From Thermococcus celer Vu 13 = JCM 8558 (GTDB lineage Archaea; Methanobacteriota_B; Thermococci; Thermococcales; Thermococcaceae): a stretch of 64,000 nucleotides of DNA. The notes beneath the pieces were generated by a model, which saw nothing but the letters and a program-made list of their open reading frames with translations, was not told where the DNA came from and made no database searches. A program made the translations under genes and the position numbers. Below, in pieces: positions 53,897-63,186 of this stretch (position 1 is its first letter; the number at the start of each line of letters is the position of its first letter). The stretch is taken from positions 1,550,001 through 1,614,000 of the forward strand of contig NZ_CP014854.1 of NCBI RefSeq assembly GCF_002214365.1, written 5' to 3'.

Positions 53897-54235
53897 CTAC
53901 CACTTGATCCTGAAGTCCCGCCTCGTCCTGGCGTCTATCTGCGCCAGAATCCTCTTCAGTTTGGCGTCGTCTATCCGTTCCGTAATCTGCCCCGCCTGGT
54001 ACAGCTGAACGAGAACCAGCTGAACCTGTCTCGCGAGTTCGGGTTTGACGAGTTTGACCCTTCCGAGCCGTTCCCTCGCCTCCGGCGTCAGGATCCGCCT
54101 CATTATCGCGTCGAGCTGGGCCTCGAGCTCCATCTCCTGCTTCATGGCCTCTTCCTGCGCCTTCTGCTGTTCAAGGTACCTCTTCTGGAGCTCCATGAGC
54201 TTGCGCTTTCTGATCTCCTCTATATCCTCGGCCAT
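53897..54235 (-). CDS. PDCD5-family DNA-binding protein
   Basis: 112-residue archaeal homologue of human PDCD5, a compact helical protein that binds DNA in archaeal members. N-terminal long helix MAEDIEEIRKRKLMELQKR, EAMKQEMELEAQLDAIMRRILTPEARERL and RVKLVKPELARQVQLVLVQL, then a basic tail ending RTRRDFRIKW. ATG 54235 follows GTGAGGGA. The arrangement S19e then PDCD5 is conserved in euryarchaea, and co-expression with ribosomal proteins is therefore likely. In vivo function in archaea is not settled. Confidence 0.93.
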   Translation of the reverse strand: MAEDIEEIRKRKLMELQKRYLEQQKAQEEAMKQEMELEAQLDAIMRRILTPEARERLGRVKLVKPELARQVQLVLVQLYQAGQITERIDDAKLKRILAQIDARTRRDFRIKW

Positions 54236-54331
54236 TCCCTCACCCCCATGTTAAGGTTGGACGTCAGGTTAAAAATGTATTGGGCTGGACGGAACCAGAG
54301 GCAGAAACCAAATTGGAAGAGGGCCGGGCCC

Positions 54332-54784
54332 TCAGTACTTCTTGAGCTCGGGGAGCTGCTCCTCGAGCTCCTTTTTGAGCTCGGTGGCTATCCTATCGAG
54401 GAAGCTCTGCCCCTGCGGGGTCACGATTCTGCCCTCGCCCGGAACCTTCTGGACGAAGCCCGCGGCCTCGAGCTGCTGGAGGGCCTTCCTTATGATGCTT
54501 CCGCCGGCCTTGTAGAAGTGCTCGGGCGCGTGACCTCGGTTCTTCCTCCCGCCGTACCAGGTCCTGAGGCGCTCTATTCCAACCGGTCCGTCGATGTAGA
54601 TCTTCCTGAAGATGCTGGCGACCCTGTAGTACCACCAGTCTTCCTGCTCCGGAATCCTCTCCTTGTGTCTCCCCGTCTTGACGAACGGGGCCCACTCGGG
54701 CGGTTTTATGGCCTCGACCTCTTTGAGCGCCTTTGCGGTCCTTTCAACGAGCAAATCACCGGGAACGTCGTAAACCGTCGCCAC
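54332..54784 (-). CDS. rps19e: Small-subunit ribosomal protein S19e
   Basis: Eukaryote/archaeal-specific protein of the small-subunit head, needed for 18S/16S 3' processing. 150 residues; reads (M)[78 protein letters not shown] and a winged-helix end. The start is GTG 54784, because GGGAGGGA lies 6 bases upstream; the TTG at 54790 is too close to it. The CRM-domain gene stops just upstream (54787), giving translational coupling. Confidence 0.96.
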   Translation of the reverse strand: MATVYDVPGDLLVERTAKALKEVEAIKPPEWAPFVKTGRHKERIPEQEDWWYYRVASIFRKIYIDGPVGIERLRTWYGGRKNRGHAPEHFYKAGGSIIRKALQQLEAAGFVQKVPGEGRIVTPQGQSFLDRIATELKKELEEQLPELKKY

Positions 54785-54786
54785 TT

Positions 54787-55203
54787 TCAATCCCTCCCCT
54801 TCTTGAATTTCCTCCTGAATTGAGCGATATCGAGCCTGACCTTCCTAACGGGCTTCTCCTCCCGTTTTTCCTTCGAAAGCTCCTTTCTCCCGAGCTTCCT
54901 TAAATACTTTTCCCAACCTTCCCTGGGCTTGAACAATATAAACCTTTTGCCGCGAACGTCGATTAGCTCGCTGTCCGTCGCCTCGGCCACCCTCTCGGCG
55001 AGGGTCCTCCTGTCGAGGCCCGTGGAGATGAGCGCCCCCTTCCTTATCTCGACTTTGAGGACACCGTCCTTCTCGAGCTGGGTGTTTATCTCCTCTATGA
55101 CGGCCGCATCAAGCCCCCTCTTCCCTATCCACGCTCTCGGGGGGATATCGTAGTATCTCGCCCTCACCGCCCTTCTCACCTTTCCGGATAAGCGTTTCTC
55201 CAT
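54787..55203 (-). CDS. CRM/YhbY-like RNA-binding protein
   Basis: 138 residues. The central part [31 protein letters not shown] (split over residues about 25-55) matches the CRM (YhbY) RNA-binding fold, which binds pre-ribosomal RNA. A C-terminal basic extension ([15 protein letters not shown] and [10 protein letters not shown]) is unusual for bacterial YhbY. ATG 55203 is chosen since GGGGTGA then lies at 5 bases; a GTG at 55212 is less likely. It is the first gene of the S19e series. Role in ribosome assembly is inferred from the fold and neighbours. Confidence 0.85.
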   Translation of the reverse strand: MEKRLSGKVRRAVRARYYDIPPRAWIGKRGLDAAVIEEINTQLEKDGVLKVEIRKGALISTGLDRRTLAERVAEATDSELIDVRGKRFILFKPREGWEKYLRKLGRKELSKEKREEKPVRKVRLDIAQFRRKFKKGRD

Positions 55204-55235
55204 ACCTCTCACCCCTCAGCCCTCGCGATGGAGGA

Positions 55236-55260
55236 CTTAAAAAGGTTGGCCTTTTAAAGG
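55236..55260. promoter_or_regulatory. Back-to-back TATA boxes between divergent genes
   Basis: CTTTTTAAG on the minus strand (about 55236-55244) should serve the CRM-S19e series and CCTTTTAAAGG on the plus strand (about 55250-55260) the PP-loop gene. Together they form the imperfect palindrome AAAAGG TTGG CCTTTT, so the two initiation complexes would compete for the same site. Confidence 0.5.
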
Positions 55261-55292
55261 TGTTGGCAAAGAGCATTGGAAGGTGTGAGGCC

Positions 55293-55889
55293 ATGCTCGT
55301 CCACCATCTCTACTCCGGCGGCAAGGACTCGAGTTTGAGCGCGTGGATCCTGAAAAGACTCGGCTACGAGGTGGAACTCGTAACCGTCAGCTTCGGCACC
55401 CTCGATAACTGGCGCTTCGCCAGGGAGACCGCGGAGAGGCTCGGCTTCGAGCATCGCGTCCTTTACCTGTCGAAGGAGATCCTCGAGACGGCGGCGGAGA
55501 TGGCCATCCGGGAAGGCCACCCGAACAACGCCATTCAGTTCATCCACGAGAGAGCCCTCGAGGCCCTGGCTTCCCTTCCCGAGGTCGAAAGGGTGAGCGA
55601 CGGAACGAGGAGGGACGACAGGGTTCCGCTCCTCGATTTGCCGAAGGCCCGCTCGCTTGAGGACAGGTTCGGCGTCGCTTACATAAGACCACTCCTCGGC
55701 CTCGGCTACAGGACGATAAGGGAACTAACGGGAAAACTTTTCGTGGTTGAGGTAAGGGAGAGCGAGGAACTCGAGAAGGCCGATTATGAGGTCGAGCTCC
55801 GGCACCTGCTACGTGAAAGGGGAATCGACCCGCTCACGATATTTCCGAGGAGCCATTACCAGTCGAGGGTCCTCGGCTGGAAAGAATAG
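55293..55889 (+). CDS. PP-loop ATP pyrophosphatase-like protein
   Basis: 198 residues. The PP-loop HLYSGGKDSSLSAWIL at the N-terminus adenylates a substrate in N-type ATP pyrophosphatases (as in tRNA thiolases, NAD synthetase, diphthamide synthetase). VELVTVSFGTLDNWRFA and HRVLYLSKEILETAAEMA follow; the middle contains VSDGTRRDDRVPLLD, like the RxDDR signature of archaeal alpha-hydrolase proteins. The absence of a zinc-finger domain sets it apart from TtuA. A tRNA or cofactor modification role is plausible but unproven. ATG 55293 follows AGGTGTGAGG. Confidence 0.8.
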   Translation: MLVHHLYSGGKDSSLSAWILKRLGYEVELVTVSFGTLDNWRFARETAERLGFEHRVLYLSKEILETAAEMAIREGHPNNAIQFIHERALEALASLPEVERVSDGTRRDDRVPLLDLPKARSLEDRFGVAYIRPLLGLGYRTIRELTGKLFVVEVRESEELEKADYEVELRHLLRERGIDPLTIFPRSHYQSRVLGWKE

Positions 55890-55955
55890 TCCGGCCAGTT
55901 CAGGGATCCGGATTTTGAGAGCATCCAGAGCCCAACGGGAGAATAGAAAAGGGGA

Positions 55956-56186
55956 TCAGAGCCCGCTGAGCTTTCTGACTATCGGGTTTCTGGCCTCTTC
56001 GGGCTTTATCTCCTCGATGCTCTCGACCCATATCTTGCTCCTCGGAACGCGGTGCTTGCTACCGACTTCGGAGTAGAGTATCTCGACCACGTCCTCGGCC
56101 CTAAGGCCGCGGTACTCCCTCGTGAACCTCTCCTTCTTCCCGTTCCTCTCGAAAACGCCCTTAACGCGGAAGACCTTAACCTCCAT
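55956..56186 (-). CDS. rpl18a: Large-subunit ribosomal protein L18Ae/LX
   Basis: 76-residue archaeal LX (eukaryotic eL20 N-half): [40 protein letters not shown] and [17 protein letters not shown]. It sits on the minus strand after eIF6, with 16 bases between, in the widely conserved L39e-L31e-eIF6-LX cluster. ATG 56186 follows GAGGTGTGAG. A little past its stop is ordinary intergenic sequence facing the PP-loop gene. Confidence 0.95.
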   Translation of the reverse strand: MEVKVFRVKGVFERNGKKERFTREYRGLRAEDVVEILYSEVGSKHRVPRSKIWVESIEEIKPEEARNPIVRKLSGL

Positions 56187-56202
56187 CGCTCACACCTCCG
56201 TC

Positions 56203-56889
56203 TCAGTCAAGGAAGCCCAGGGCCTCCTCAATCTTCACAATCTCGGGTCCGGTTGTCAGGTGTCCGACAACGACACCGTGGGAGTTGGCCAGCATGCAGG
56301 AGCCGACGAAGGGAACGCCCATGTTGGCGGTTCCGACGTAGATATCAACCTTGAAGAGGTCGCGGAGCCACTCGAGCTCCTCGTCCGTCGCCTCGGGGTG
56401 AACGATTCCTCCCCTGTTCGTGACGACCCCGGCGCTCCCCACTGCATGGAAGTCGCCTATCATGCCCCTCTCGACCTCGACGCCGAGGATGTCCTCCAGC
56501 CTCTTTGCCTCCTCGCGGCTGAACTTCGCGCTCACCAGCGCCGCCTTATCGTTCGCCAGGATGAGGTTGCCGAGGGCCGTGAGGGTGCTCTGGAAGGGAA
56601 CCACCTCGATGTCCACGCCGTGCTCCTCGAGTCCGGCCTTTATCCTCTCCAGCTCCGCGTCCCAGACGTACCACGGGACGACCATCGCGTTGGAGTTGCC
56701 GGCCGTGAATATTCCAACTATGCGGGACTTCATCACGCTCGTCTCGATGAGCGGAACCTTGAGAACCTCCCGGAGAACCTCGAGCTTCTTCTCGCCGAGG
56801 CCCTCCCTGATAAGGCCTACCTTATCCGTGGCGATACCGTAGACGCCAAGGTAGGGGGAGTTCTCAAAATCGAGCCTCTCTATGTGCAT
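56203..56889 (-). CDS. eif6: Translation initiation factor aIF6
   Basis: Anti-association factor that binds the 50S subunit and prevents premature joining with 30S. 228 residues with fivefold pseudo-symmetry; clear pieces are MHIERLDFENSPYLGVYGIA, GNSNAMVVPWYVWDAEL, NDKAALVSAKFSREEAKRL, VGSAGVVTNRGGIVHPEATD and VPFVGSCMLANSHGVVVG. Length and order are typical. ATG 56889 follows GAGGTGACGAG. Located between L31e and LX. Confidence 0.97.
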   Translation of the reverse strand: MHIERLDFENSPYLGVYGIATDKVGLIREGLGEKKLEVLREVLKVPLIETSVMKSRIVGIFTAGNSNAMVVPWYVWDAELERIKAGLEEHGVDIEVVPFQSTLTALGNLILANDKAALVSAKFSREEAKRLEDILGVEVERGMIGDFHAVGSAGVVTNRGGIVHPEATDEELEWLRDLFKVDIYVGTANMGVPFVGSCMLANSHGVVVGHLTTGPEIVKIEEALGFLD

Positions 56890-56914
56890 CTCGTCACCTC
56901 TTCAAATTAAAAGA

Positions 56915-57184
56915 TCAGGCGAGGGAGACCTTCGCGATCCTCTTCCCTTCGCTCTCCTCGACGATGACCTTGACGCGGAGCTTGTTGGGCGGCTTCTCGG
57001 CCCCGCGCTCCCAGAGTTTCTCGTTGACGTCGGTGCCGATGAGCACCTCGTCGGCCTTGGCGTGCCTCGCTATCCACTCGCGGACAAAGCGGGCGGCCCT
57101 CGGTGCCCTCTTCCAGCGCGGAACGCGCTTCTTTATCTTCCTGATGGGAACGACGAATATGACCTCTTCTCCCGGCTTTATCAT
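56915..57184 (-). CDS. rpl31e: Large-subunit ribosomal protein L31e
   Basis: 89 residues, [43 protein letters not shown] (basic rRNA-binding helices) and [26 protein letters not shown]. Positioned near the exit tunnel in archaeal 50S. ATG 57184 follows GAGGTGG; the L39e stop lies 10 bases upstream, so they are co-transcribed and probably translated in tandem. Confidence 0.97.
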   Translation of the reverse strand: MIKPGEEVIFVVPIRKIKKRVPRWKRAPRAARFVREWIARHAKADEVLIGTDVNEKLWERGAEKPPNKLRVKVIVEESEGKRIAKVSLA

Positions 57185-57194
57185 TCAAACCACC

Positions 57195-57350
57195 TCACTC
57201 CTTGAGCTTGGTCCTCCTCCACATCCTCCTCTTCGGGTGGGTCATTACTTCCCTGTTGGTTTTGACGATGACCCATACCGGAACGCGCCTGTTCTGCTTG
57301 GCGGCCTTGGCAAGTCTGAGCTTCTTCGCAAGCGGCTTGTTTCTCGCCAT
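57195..57350 (-). CDS. rpl39e: Large-subunit ribosomal protein L39e
   Basis: 51-residue highly basic protein, [20 protein letters not shown] through [14 protein letters not shown] and [11 protein letters not shown], that lines the peptide exit tunnel. It is too short for many gene finders. ATG 57350 has GGGAGGTG at 5 bases. First gene of the L39e-L31e-eIF6-LX cluster; a run of AT bases upstream carries its promoter. Confidence 0.97.
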   Translation of the reverse strand: MARNKPLAKKLRLAKAAKQNRRVPVWVIVKTNREVMTHPKRRMWRRTKLKE

Positions 57351-57457
57351 AACTACACCTCCCGGGGTTATCATGATGCCCGTTGATGCTTTGGCTATCC
57401 TTTTTTAAGCTTTTTCGTGGGGCCGAAGGGGAGACGAAAAGGGGAAGAAGAACGGCA

Positions 57458-59146
57458 TCAGAACACCAGCGGGGCCCTGTACTCGCCCCAGACCTCACGA
57501 AGGACGTCGGTGACCTCCCCGAGGGTGGCGAGGTGGCGGTGGGCCTCGATGATGTAGGGCATGAGGTTCTCGTCCTCGGTCTCCGCCGCTTTCCTGAGCC
57601 TGTCGAGAACCTCCTCCACCTTTTTGTTGTCCCTCTCGGAGCGGAGCTTCTTTAACCTCTCGATTTGCTTGTCCCTGATGCTCGGGTCGACCTTCAGTAT
57701 CTCGACGTCGAGGGGCTCGTCAACGACGAACTCGTTCACACCGACGATGATGCGCTTCTTCTCCTCTATCTCCTTCTGGACTTTGTAGGCACTCTCGGCT
57801 ATCTCCTTCTGGATGTAGCCGCGCTCTATAGCGCGCATCATTCCGCCCATCTTCTTTATCTTCTCGATGTACTTGAGGGCCTCGTCGTATATGTGGTCTG
57901 TGAGCCACTCGATGTAGTATGAACCGCCGAGCGGGTCTATCGTGTCAACGACGCCGCTCTCGTAGGCTATTATCTGCTGGGTCCTCAGGGCAATCCTAAC
58001 GCTCTTCTCCGTCGGCAGGGAGAGGGCCTCGTCGTAGCTGTTGGTGTGGAGGCTCTGGGTTCCGCCAAGGACCGCTGCCAGGGCCTGGATGGCGACGCGG
58101 ACGATGTTGTTCTCCGGCTGCTGGGCGGTTAACGTGGAGCCGGCCGTCTGGGTGTGGAAGCGCAGGAGCATGCTCCTCGGGTTCTTTGCGTTGAACCACT
58201 CCTTCATTATGTAAGCCCAGAGCCTCCTGGCGGCCCTGAACTTGGCTATCTCCTCCAGGAAGTTGTTGTGGGCGTTGAAGAAGAAGCTCAGCCTCGGGGC
58301 GAACTTGTCGACGTCCATACCCCTGTCTATGACGGCCTTGACGTACTCGATGCCGTCCGCCAGGGTGAAGGCGACCTCCTGAACGGCGTTGGCACCGGCC
58401 TCCCTGATGTGGTAGCCGCTTATGCTTATCGGGTTCCACTTGGGGACGTTCTCGGCGCAGTACATGATGATGTCGGTGGTGAGGCGCATGCTCGGCTGGG
58501 GCGGGAAGATGTATGTGCCGCGAGCGATGTACTCCTTCAGGATGTCGTTCTGGACAGTTCCGCGGAGCTTATCGGGGGTAACGCCCTGCTCCTCCGCCAC
58601 GAGGATGTACATGGCCAGCAGGTTCGCCGCGGTCGAGTTTATGGTCATGCTCGTCGAAACCTTGTCCAGCGGAATCCCGTCGAAGAGTATCCTCATGTCC
58701 CAGAGGGAGTCTATCGCAACTCCGACCTTCCCGACCTCGCCCTCGCTCATCGGGTGGTCGCTGTCGTAGCCTATCTGGGTCGGCAGGTCGAAGGCGACGC
58801 TCAACCCGGTCTGTCCCTGTGAAAGCAGGTACTTGTAGCGCTTGTTGGACTCCTCAGCGGTTCCAAACCCAGCGTACTGCCTCATAGTCCAGAACCTGCC
58901 GCGGTACATCGTCGCGTAAACGCCGCGGGTGAAGGGATACTCACCGGGAAAACCGAGCCTCTCGAGGTAGTCCCAGTCTTCACCGAGATCGGCGGGGGTG
59001 TAGAGACGCTTTATCTCGAAGCCATCGTCCGTGGTGAACTTCTCCTTTCTCTCGGGTCTCCTTTCAATGAACTTTTTAACGGTCGTGTCCTCCCAGCGCT
59101 TTTCTTCCTCCCTAATCTTCTCGAGCTTCTCCTTATCGAAGGTCAT
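57458..59146 (-). CDS. Methylmalonyl-CoA mutase, large (catalytic) subunit
   Basis: TIM-barrel subunit of the B12-dependent mutase that interconverts methylmalonyl-CoA and succinyl-CoA. 562 residues; visible blocks are [20 protein letters not shown]-like [95 protein letters not shown] and [17 protein letters not shown]-type [18 protein letters not shown]. The cobalamin-binding domain is absent from this polypeptide, as in other archaea with split enzymes, and is not adjacent. ATG 59146 has GGTGG upstream. Confidence 0.95.
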   Translation of the reverse strand: MTFDKEKLEKIREEEKRWEDTTVKKFIERRPERKEKFTTDDGFEIKRLYTPADLGEDWDYLERLGFPGEYPFTRGVYATMYRGRFWTMRQYAGFGTAEESNKRYKYLLSQGQTGLSVAFDLPTQIGYDSDHPMSEGEVGKVGVAIDSLWDMRILFDGIPLDKVSTSMTINSTAANLLAMYILVAEEQGVTPDKLRGTVQNDILKEYIARGTYIFPPQPSMRLTTDIIMYCAENVPKWNPISISGYHIREAGANAVQEVAFTLADGIEYVKAVIDRGMDVDKFAPRLSFFFNAHNNFLEEIAKFRAARRLWAYIMKEWFNAKNPRSMLLRFHTQTAGSTLTAQQPENNIVRVAIQALAAVLGGTQSLHTNSYDEALSLPTEKSVRIALRTQQIIAYESGVVDTIDPLGGSYYIEWLTDHIYDEALKYIEKIKKMGGMMRAIERGYIQKEIAESAYKVQKEIEEKKRIIVGVNEFVVDEPLDVEILKVDPSIRDKQIERLKKLRSERDNKKVEEVLDRLRKAAETEDENLMPYIIEAHRHLATLGEVTDVLREVWGEYRAPLVF

Positions 59147-59235
59147 GAGTACCACCTACCACTATTTGGGCGCGGCCATATAAAAAGCTTTTACATAACT
59201 CAAGGGCGAGCTTGACTTTGGATAAATTATCCACC

Positions 59236-61401
59236 TCACCCGATTCTCCTCTCGAGCCATACGGCCGCGAGTAGGAGCAACAGAAGCCCGAGAACCGCCA
59301 GGTAAGCCGCCTTTGAGCTCACCTCGCCGACCCCGAGCTCACCACCCACCACGTTGAATTTCATCGTGACGTTTCCCTCCCCTATCACGGCGACCGCTAC
59401 GAAATCCTCGTAGCTCCTCACCCCGATCTCTCCCTCTATCTTCCGCCCGCTGCCCCTGAAGGCCCCTTTAAAGCTCGCTGAGAGCGGGTCAAAGTCCTCC
59501 TTCTCCCTGTTGAGGGTGAAGTGATAGGCCCTGACCTCCACATCCCCGCTGGAGTTCACGAGGATTTTGAGCGTTTTGCCCCTCAGGGGGCTGGCGTTTA
59601 TTACGAAAGTCCTCAGGCCCTCCCCAAATTCCTTCCTCCTGAGTTCAAACGTGATGTTCATCGGCCTCTCGAGGTAGTCCGCCACGAGGAGGATCGAGTT
59701 GAAGTAGCCACTCCCCTCCACCATGAGCATGAAATCGCTCTGGTTGAATACCAGGTAGTCGCTCTTCCCCTTCTCCTGGGTTGAGGAGGCCACTATCCTC
59801 CCTGAGGTGTCGAGGAGGTGCAGGCTCAGGTCCTTTCCCCTCCCCACGTAGTCCCCGTAGAGCACGGCGATTTTCTCCCCTTCCGAGGGCTCGAACACGA
59901 AGGGCGGGGTCAGGTCCCTCCCGACAACCCGGTAGGGCAGGCCAACGTGGTGATGCTCGCTCGTGTAGTTCATCTTCGCGAGCCAGTTGTCGCCGTAGAC
60001 GGGCAGGATTCCGATCCCGCCCACCTCAAGTTTTAAGGGTGTTTTAATCCCGTTGACCGTGACGTTGAAGGTCAGCGGCACGTTAAGCGTGAAGCCCCGG
60101 GGCAAGTTGGGAAGCCGGAGGAGGAGCGTGACCTGGGCGCTCTTGACCACGTTAAGTTCCTTAACCTCGGCCCCGTTGTAGTAGAACGAAGCCCCTATGG
60201 AATCGGGGAGTCCCTCAACCCCCAGCGTGACGTCTCCGTCTCCGCTTATGAGGAGCGTGTAGCTGGCCGTTCCCCCCAGGATTCCCTTTGAGTAGGAATT
60301 GAGCGCCCGGACATCGAGCGTGCCCTTTAACTGTATCGGGAACGTCAGGGAGTACGTCCCGGAGCTGACGGCTATGGTCAGAAATTCCGCGTCCCGGGGG
60401 ATCCTGAACTCAACGAGAGCTTCTTCATCCGGGTTAACCTCGACGCTCCTGTAGTAGGGCTCACCGACTATGAAGCCGTTCTGGTAGACGCTCACCTTCC
60501 CCGCGAATTTCCCTTTGCCCTCGTTTTTGAGCCATACCCCGAGCTTATCCCCTACCCTTTCAACCTTTGTAAGCGAGATTGTGGGGGCCTCGAAGTAAAA
60601 GCTTTCCTGTCTGGTAACCCCCCCGTACTCGATGAGGAGGGCCCCCTGATTTATGTCACTCTCAAAGGAGACCTCCTTTTCCTCTCCCCTCCCCATGGTT
60701 ATCGTCATTTTCTCTACGGTCAGGCCGTTGAGGAGAAGCTTAATGGTAACGTTGGTCGCGTCGCCGTGGTTCCTGAGCCTGACGTGGAGTCCTTCATCCT
60801 TCCGGATTTCGTCCACGGAGACGAGCTCTTCGAAGGACCCCACAGTAACGGTTCTGGATATCCCGCTCCCCTCGGCCGTCACGGTTATCCCGCCGGAGGG
60901 GGCCCTTACCTTCAGGGTGGTGGACTCTCCCCTCCTCAGAAAAATCGAGCGCTCCTCCAGGGGCACCCCCTGGGACGAGACGAGCAGGGTATCGTTGAGG
61001 TCGTAGTAACCCGTGTTGGTGACCCTGAGCTTCACGTAGGCGTCGAAGGCCTCCAGGACCTCAACCTTAAAGTCCCTCTTCTTCAAAACTTCCGTTTTGG
61101 AGTAGTTCCCGCTCAGATGCAGCGTCAGAACCATCCTCGTGGGATCCAGCCGCCCCACGGTGTAGTTAACTCCCCCGGTGTAGAGGCTCTCCCCGAAGGT
61201 CAGCCCCTTCAAAACGCTCCCGTTCGGGGTCTCCACCATCAGAAAGACCAGGCCGGGATTGTTCTGGGCCACGTCGAAGCTTACCGTGCTGTTATCAACG
61301 ATGAGTACCTCGTCTATTCCCAGGTCAACGGACAGGGCGGACGCGTTTCCCGCAAGGATGAGCAGGATTATGGGGATGACCGCTATCCACTTCATATTCA
61401 T
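59236..61401 (-). CDS. Large exported protein with CARDB/Ig-like repeats, ABC partner
   Basis: 721 residues. An N-terminal signal peptide (KWIAVIPIILLILAGNASALS), many beta-sandwich stretches with the APHP/CARDB look (VTNTGYYDLNDTLLVS, LRNHGDATNVTIKLLLNG, LKNEGKGKFAGKVSVYQNG) and a single C-terminal membrane helix (AAYLAVLGLLLLLLAAVWLE) followed by a short basic tail. So it is anchored with its repeats outside the cell. Its ATG overlaps the permease stop (ATGA), placing it in one operon with an ABC-2 exporter. It may be exported by, or assist, that transporter. Substrate unknown. Confidence 0.82.
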   Translation of the reverse strand: MNMKWIAVIPIILLILAGNASALSVDLGIDEVLIVDNSTVSFDVAQNNPGLVFLMVETPNGSVLKGLTFGESLYTGGVNYTVGRLDPTRMVLTLHLSGNYSKTEVLKKRDFKVEVLEAFDAYVKLRVTNTGYYDLNDTLLVSSQGVPLEERSIFLRRGESTTLKVRAPSGGITVTAEGSGISRTVTVGSFEELVSVDEIRKDEGLHVRLRNHGDATNVTIKLLLNGLTVEKMTITMGRGEEKEVSFESDINQGALLIEYGGVTRQESFYFEAPTISLTKVERVGDKLGVWLKNEGKGKFAGKVSVYQNGFIVGEPYYRSVEVNPDEEALVEFRIPRDAEFLTIAVSSGTYSLTFPIQLKGTLDVRALNSYSKGILGGTASYTLLISGDGDVTLGVEGLPDSIGASFYYNGAEVKELNVVKSAQVTLLLRLPNLPRGFTLNVPLTFNVTVNGIKTPLKLEVGGIGILPVYGDNWLAKMNYTSEHHHVGLPYRVVGRDLTPPFVFEPSEGEKIAVLYGDYVGRGKDLSLHLLDTSGRIVASSTQEKGKSDYLVFNQSDFMLMVEGSGYFNSILLVADYLERPMNITFELRRKEFGEGLRTFVINASPLRGKTLKILVNSSGDVEVRAYHFTLNREKEDFDPLSASFKGAFRGSGRKIEGEIGVRSYEDFVAVAVIGEGNVTMKFNVVGGELGVGEVSSKAAYLAVLGLLLLLLAAVWLERRIG

Positions 61402-62186
61402 CCCTCGTACTCCTTTCTGTAGAGCCCCAGGAGCGTGAGGATAAGACTCACCAGAATCACGCTCAGGAAAAAGAGGGCGCTCATGCCGGGGTCGCCCTTG
61501 TAGCTATCGAGCCCGGTGTTGAGTGTGAACCCCTTCTTCAGGAGGACCCCTATTTGATAGCTCAGGTTAAAACGCTCCGGGTCGTCAAAGAAGGGCAGCT
61601 GTGGGAGTATGAACTGCGCGGTAAAGACCAGTCCAAAGCTCGCCAGAGAAGCGTATAGAGGCCTGGATAGTATAACGGAGAGAAGCATTGAAACGGCCCC
61701 CAGGCTTCCAAGCACGAGCAGTGTGATACCGGTTGCAAAAAGGAGGTCGTCGAACGTCGTCCTGAACCCCTCAAAGCCCGACTTGTAGAGGAGGACCATG
61801 TAGACCTGCATGATTAGGTAAGGAACCCCGAATATGACGGCGATTGCAGTGATGCCGGAGAGGAACTTGCCGAGGACTATCTCGCTTTTCCTTATCGGCT
61901 TTGTGAGGAGTATCCTTATGGTACCCCTGTCTATCTCGCTCGCCAGCAGGTCGCTCATGATTATGATGACCACGAGCTGACCTATAACACTCCCCCAGAA
62001 GTCTATCAGGGCCCCTGAGATGTTTATCTGGAAGGATATCTCCAAAGCCCTCGCACCGTATTCGGTTATCTCCTCATGGGTGAAGAAGTAAACCACAACC
62101 GGGAGGAGCATCAGGAGGAGCATGACCTTGAGCCTGCGGGACCTCAGGAGCCTGTAGGTCTCGTTTTGATAGAGGACGCCGATCAC
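61398..62186 (-). CDS. ABC-2 type transporter, permease
   Basis: 262 residues with six hydrophobic helices (VMLLLMLLPVVVYFF, IIIMSDLLASEIDRGTIRILL, SGITAIAVIFGVPYLIMQVYMV, ...). EIDRGTIRILLTKPIRKSEIV is the coupling-helix segment typical of the ABC-2 family. The start is GTG 62186, overlapping the ATPase stop (GTGA), and its own stop overlaps the exported partner gene. It forms an exporter with the next gene upstream. Substrate unknown. Confidence 0.9.
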   Translation of the reverse strand: MIGVLYQNETYRLLRSRRLKVMLLLMLLPVVVYFFTHEEITEYGARALEISFQINISGALIDFWGSVIGQLVVIIIMSDLLASEIDRGTIRILLTKPIRKSEIVLGKFLSGITAIAVIFGVPYLIMQVYMVLLYKSGFEGFRTTFDDLLFATGITLLVLGSLGAVSMLLSVILSRPLYASLASFGLVFTAQFILPQLPFFDDPERFNLSYQIGVLLKKGFTLNTGLDSYKGDPGMSALFFLSVILVSLILTLLGLYRKEYEG

Positions 62187-63121
62187 TCCGCCTCACCCAC
62201 GTTAAACTTCTCCATCAGGATCCTCTCAAGCGGACTCGTGTGGGGTTTGAAGAGCTTTAAACGAATGCCCTGCGAGCTCAGATACCTCGGGAACTGCAGG
62301 AAAAACTCGTCCAGAAACCTCGGATCCACCCTGACCCTGAGCGTTCCCTCCTCCTCCCAGGACTCCCTGACGTAGGGCTTTTCCCTCAGGAACTCGAGTG
62401 CCCTTGCGTTATCGGACGTCAGAACATCGTATTCGCTCTCCTCCACCCCCGTGAGCTCGCTTATCCTGCCCTGGGCTATCAAACGGCCCTGATTGATCAG
62501 GCCAACGTAGTTGCACATCTTCTCGACCTCGCTGACTATGTGGGAGCTCACGAAAATCGTCTTTCCCTCCTTTGCGAGGGATACGATCTTGCCCGTGAAC
62601 TCGATTCTCCCCAGGGGGTCGAGGTTCGCCGTGGGCTCGTCGAGTATCAGGAGCTCCGGGTTCCCGATTAAGGCCGCCGCGAAGGTAACCCTCTGCTTCT
62701 GCCCGGAGGAAAGCTCCTTTATTTTGTTCAGGGCCAGCCTGCCAACCCCGACGTACCTCATCAGCTCCTTTGCACTTTCCCTCGCCTCATCCTTTTCGAG
62801 CCCCGAGAGCCTCCCCATGTACGTCAGAAACTCAAAGATGGTCATATCCTCATAGGCTATGGGCGCTTCGGGCATGTAGCCAAGGCTTTTCATGATCTCA
62901 ACCCTTTTTTGGGGCATCTCCATCCCGAAAATCCTTATCTCTCCATAGGTGGGTCTCAACGCCCCGGTGAGCATCTTTATGGTGGTGGTCTTTCCTGCAC
63001 CGTTGGGGCCGAGAAAGCCGTAAACAACGCCTTTGGGGACTTTGAGGTTTAAGTGGTAGACTATGTTCCTCTTTCCGAAGAACTTTGTGAGGTCCCGTGT
63101 CTCGATGATGTAGGTGGACAT
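62183..63121 (-). CDS. ABC transporter, ATP-binding protein
   Basis: 312 residues; Walker A is GFLGPNGAGKTTTIKML, Q-loop LGYMPEAP, signature ELSSGQKQRVTFAAAL, Walker B LLILDEPTANLDPLGR and switch VSSHIVSEVEKM. The C-terminal region (LSSQGIRLKLFKPHTSPLERI) is the extension usual in CcmA/NatA-type exporters. It is the first gene of the three-gene minus-strand exporter operon. ATG 63121 has GGTGTTGAG upstream and is only 65 bases from the divergent nuclease gene. Confidence 0.94.
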   Translation of the reverse strand: MSTYIIETRDLTKFFGKRNIVYHLNLKVPKGVVYGFLGPNGAGKTTTIKMLTGALRPTYGEIRIFGMEMPQKRVEIMKSLGYMPEAPIAYEDMTIFEFLTYMGRLSGLEKDEARESAKELMRYVGVGRLALNKIKELSSGQKQRVTFAAALIGNPELLILDEPTANLDPLGRIEFTGKIVSLAKEGKTIFVSSHIVSEVEKMCNYVGLINQGRLIAQGRISELTGVEESEYDVLTSDNARALEFLREKPYVRESWEEEGTLRVRVDPRFLDEFFLQFPRYLSSQGIRLKLFKPHTSPLERILMEKFNVGEAE

Positions 63122-63186
63122 CTCAACACCAAGAGGAACATCGAAACGAAGCTAATAAAAGTTTTGGTGACATTGTGTTTACTATA

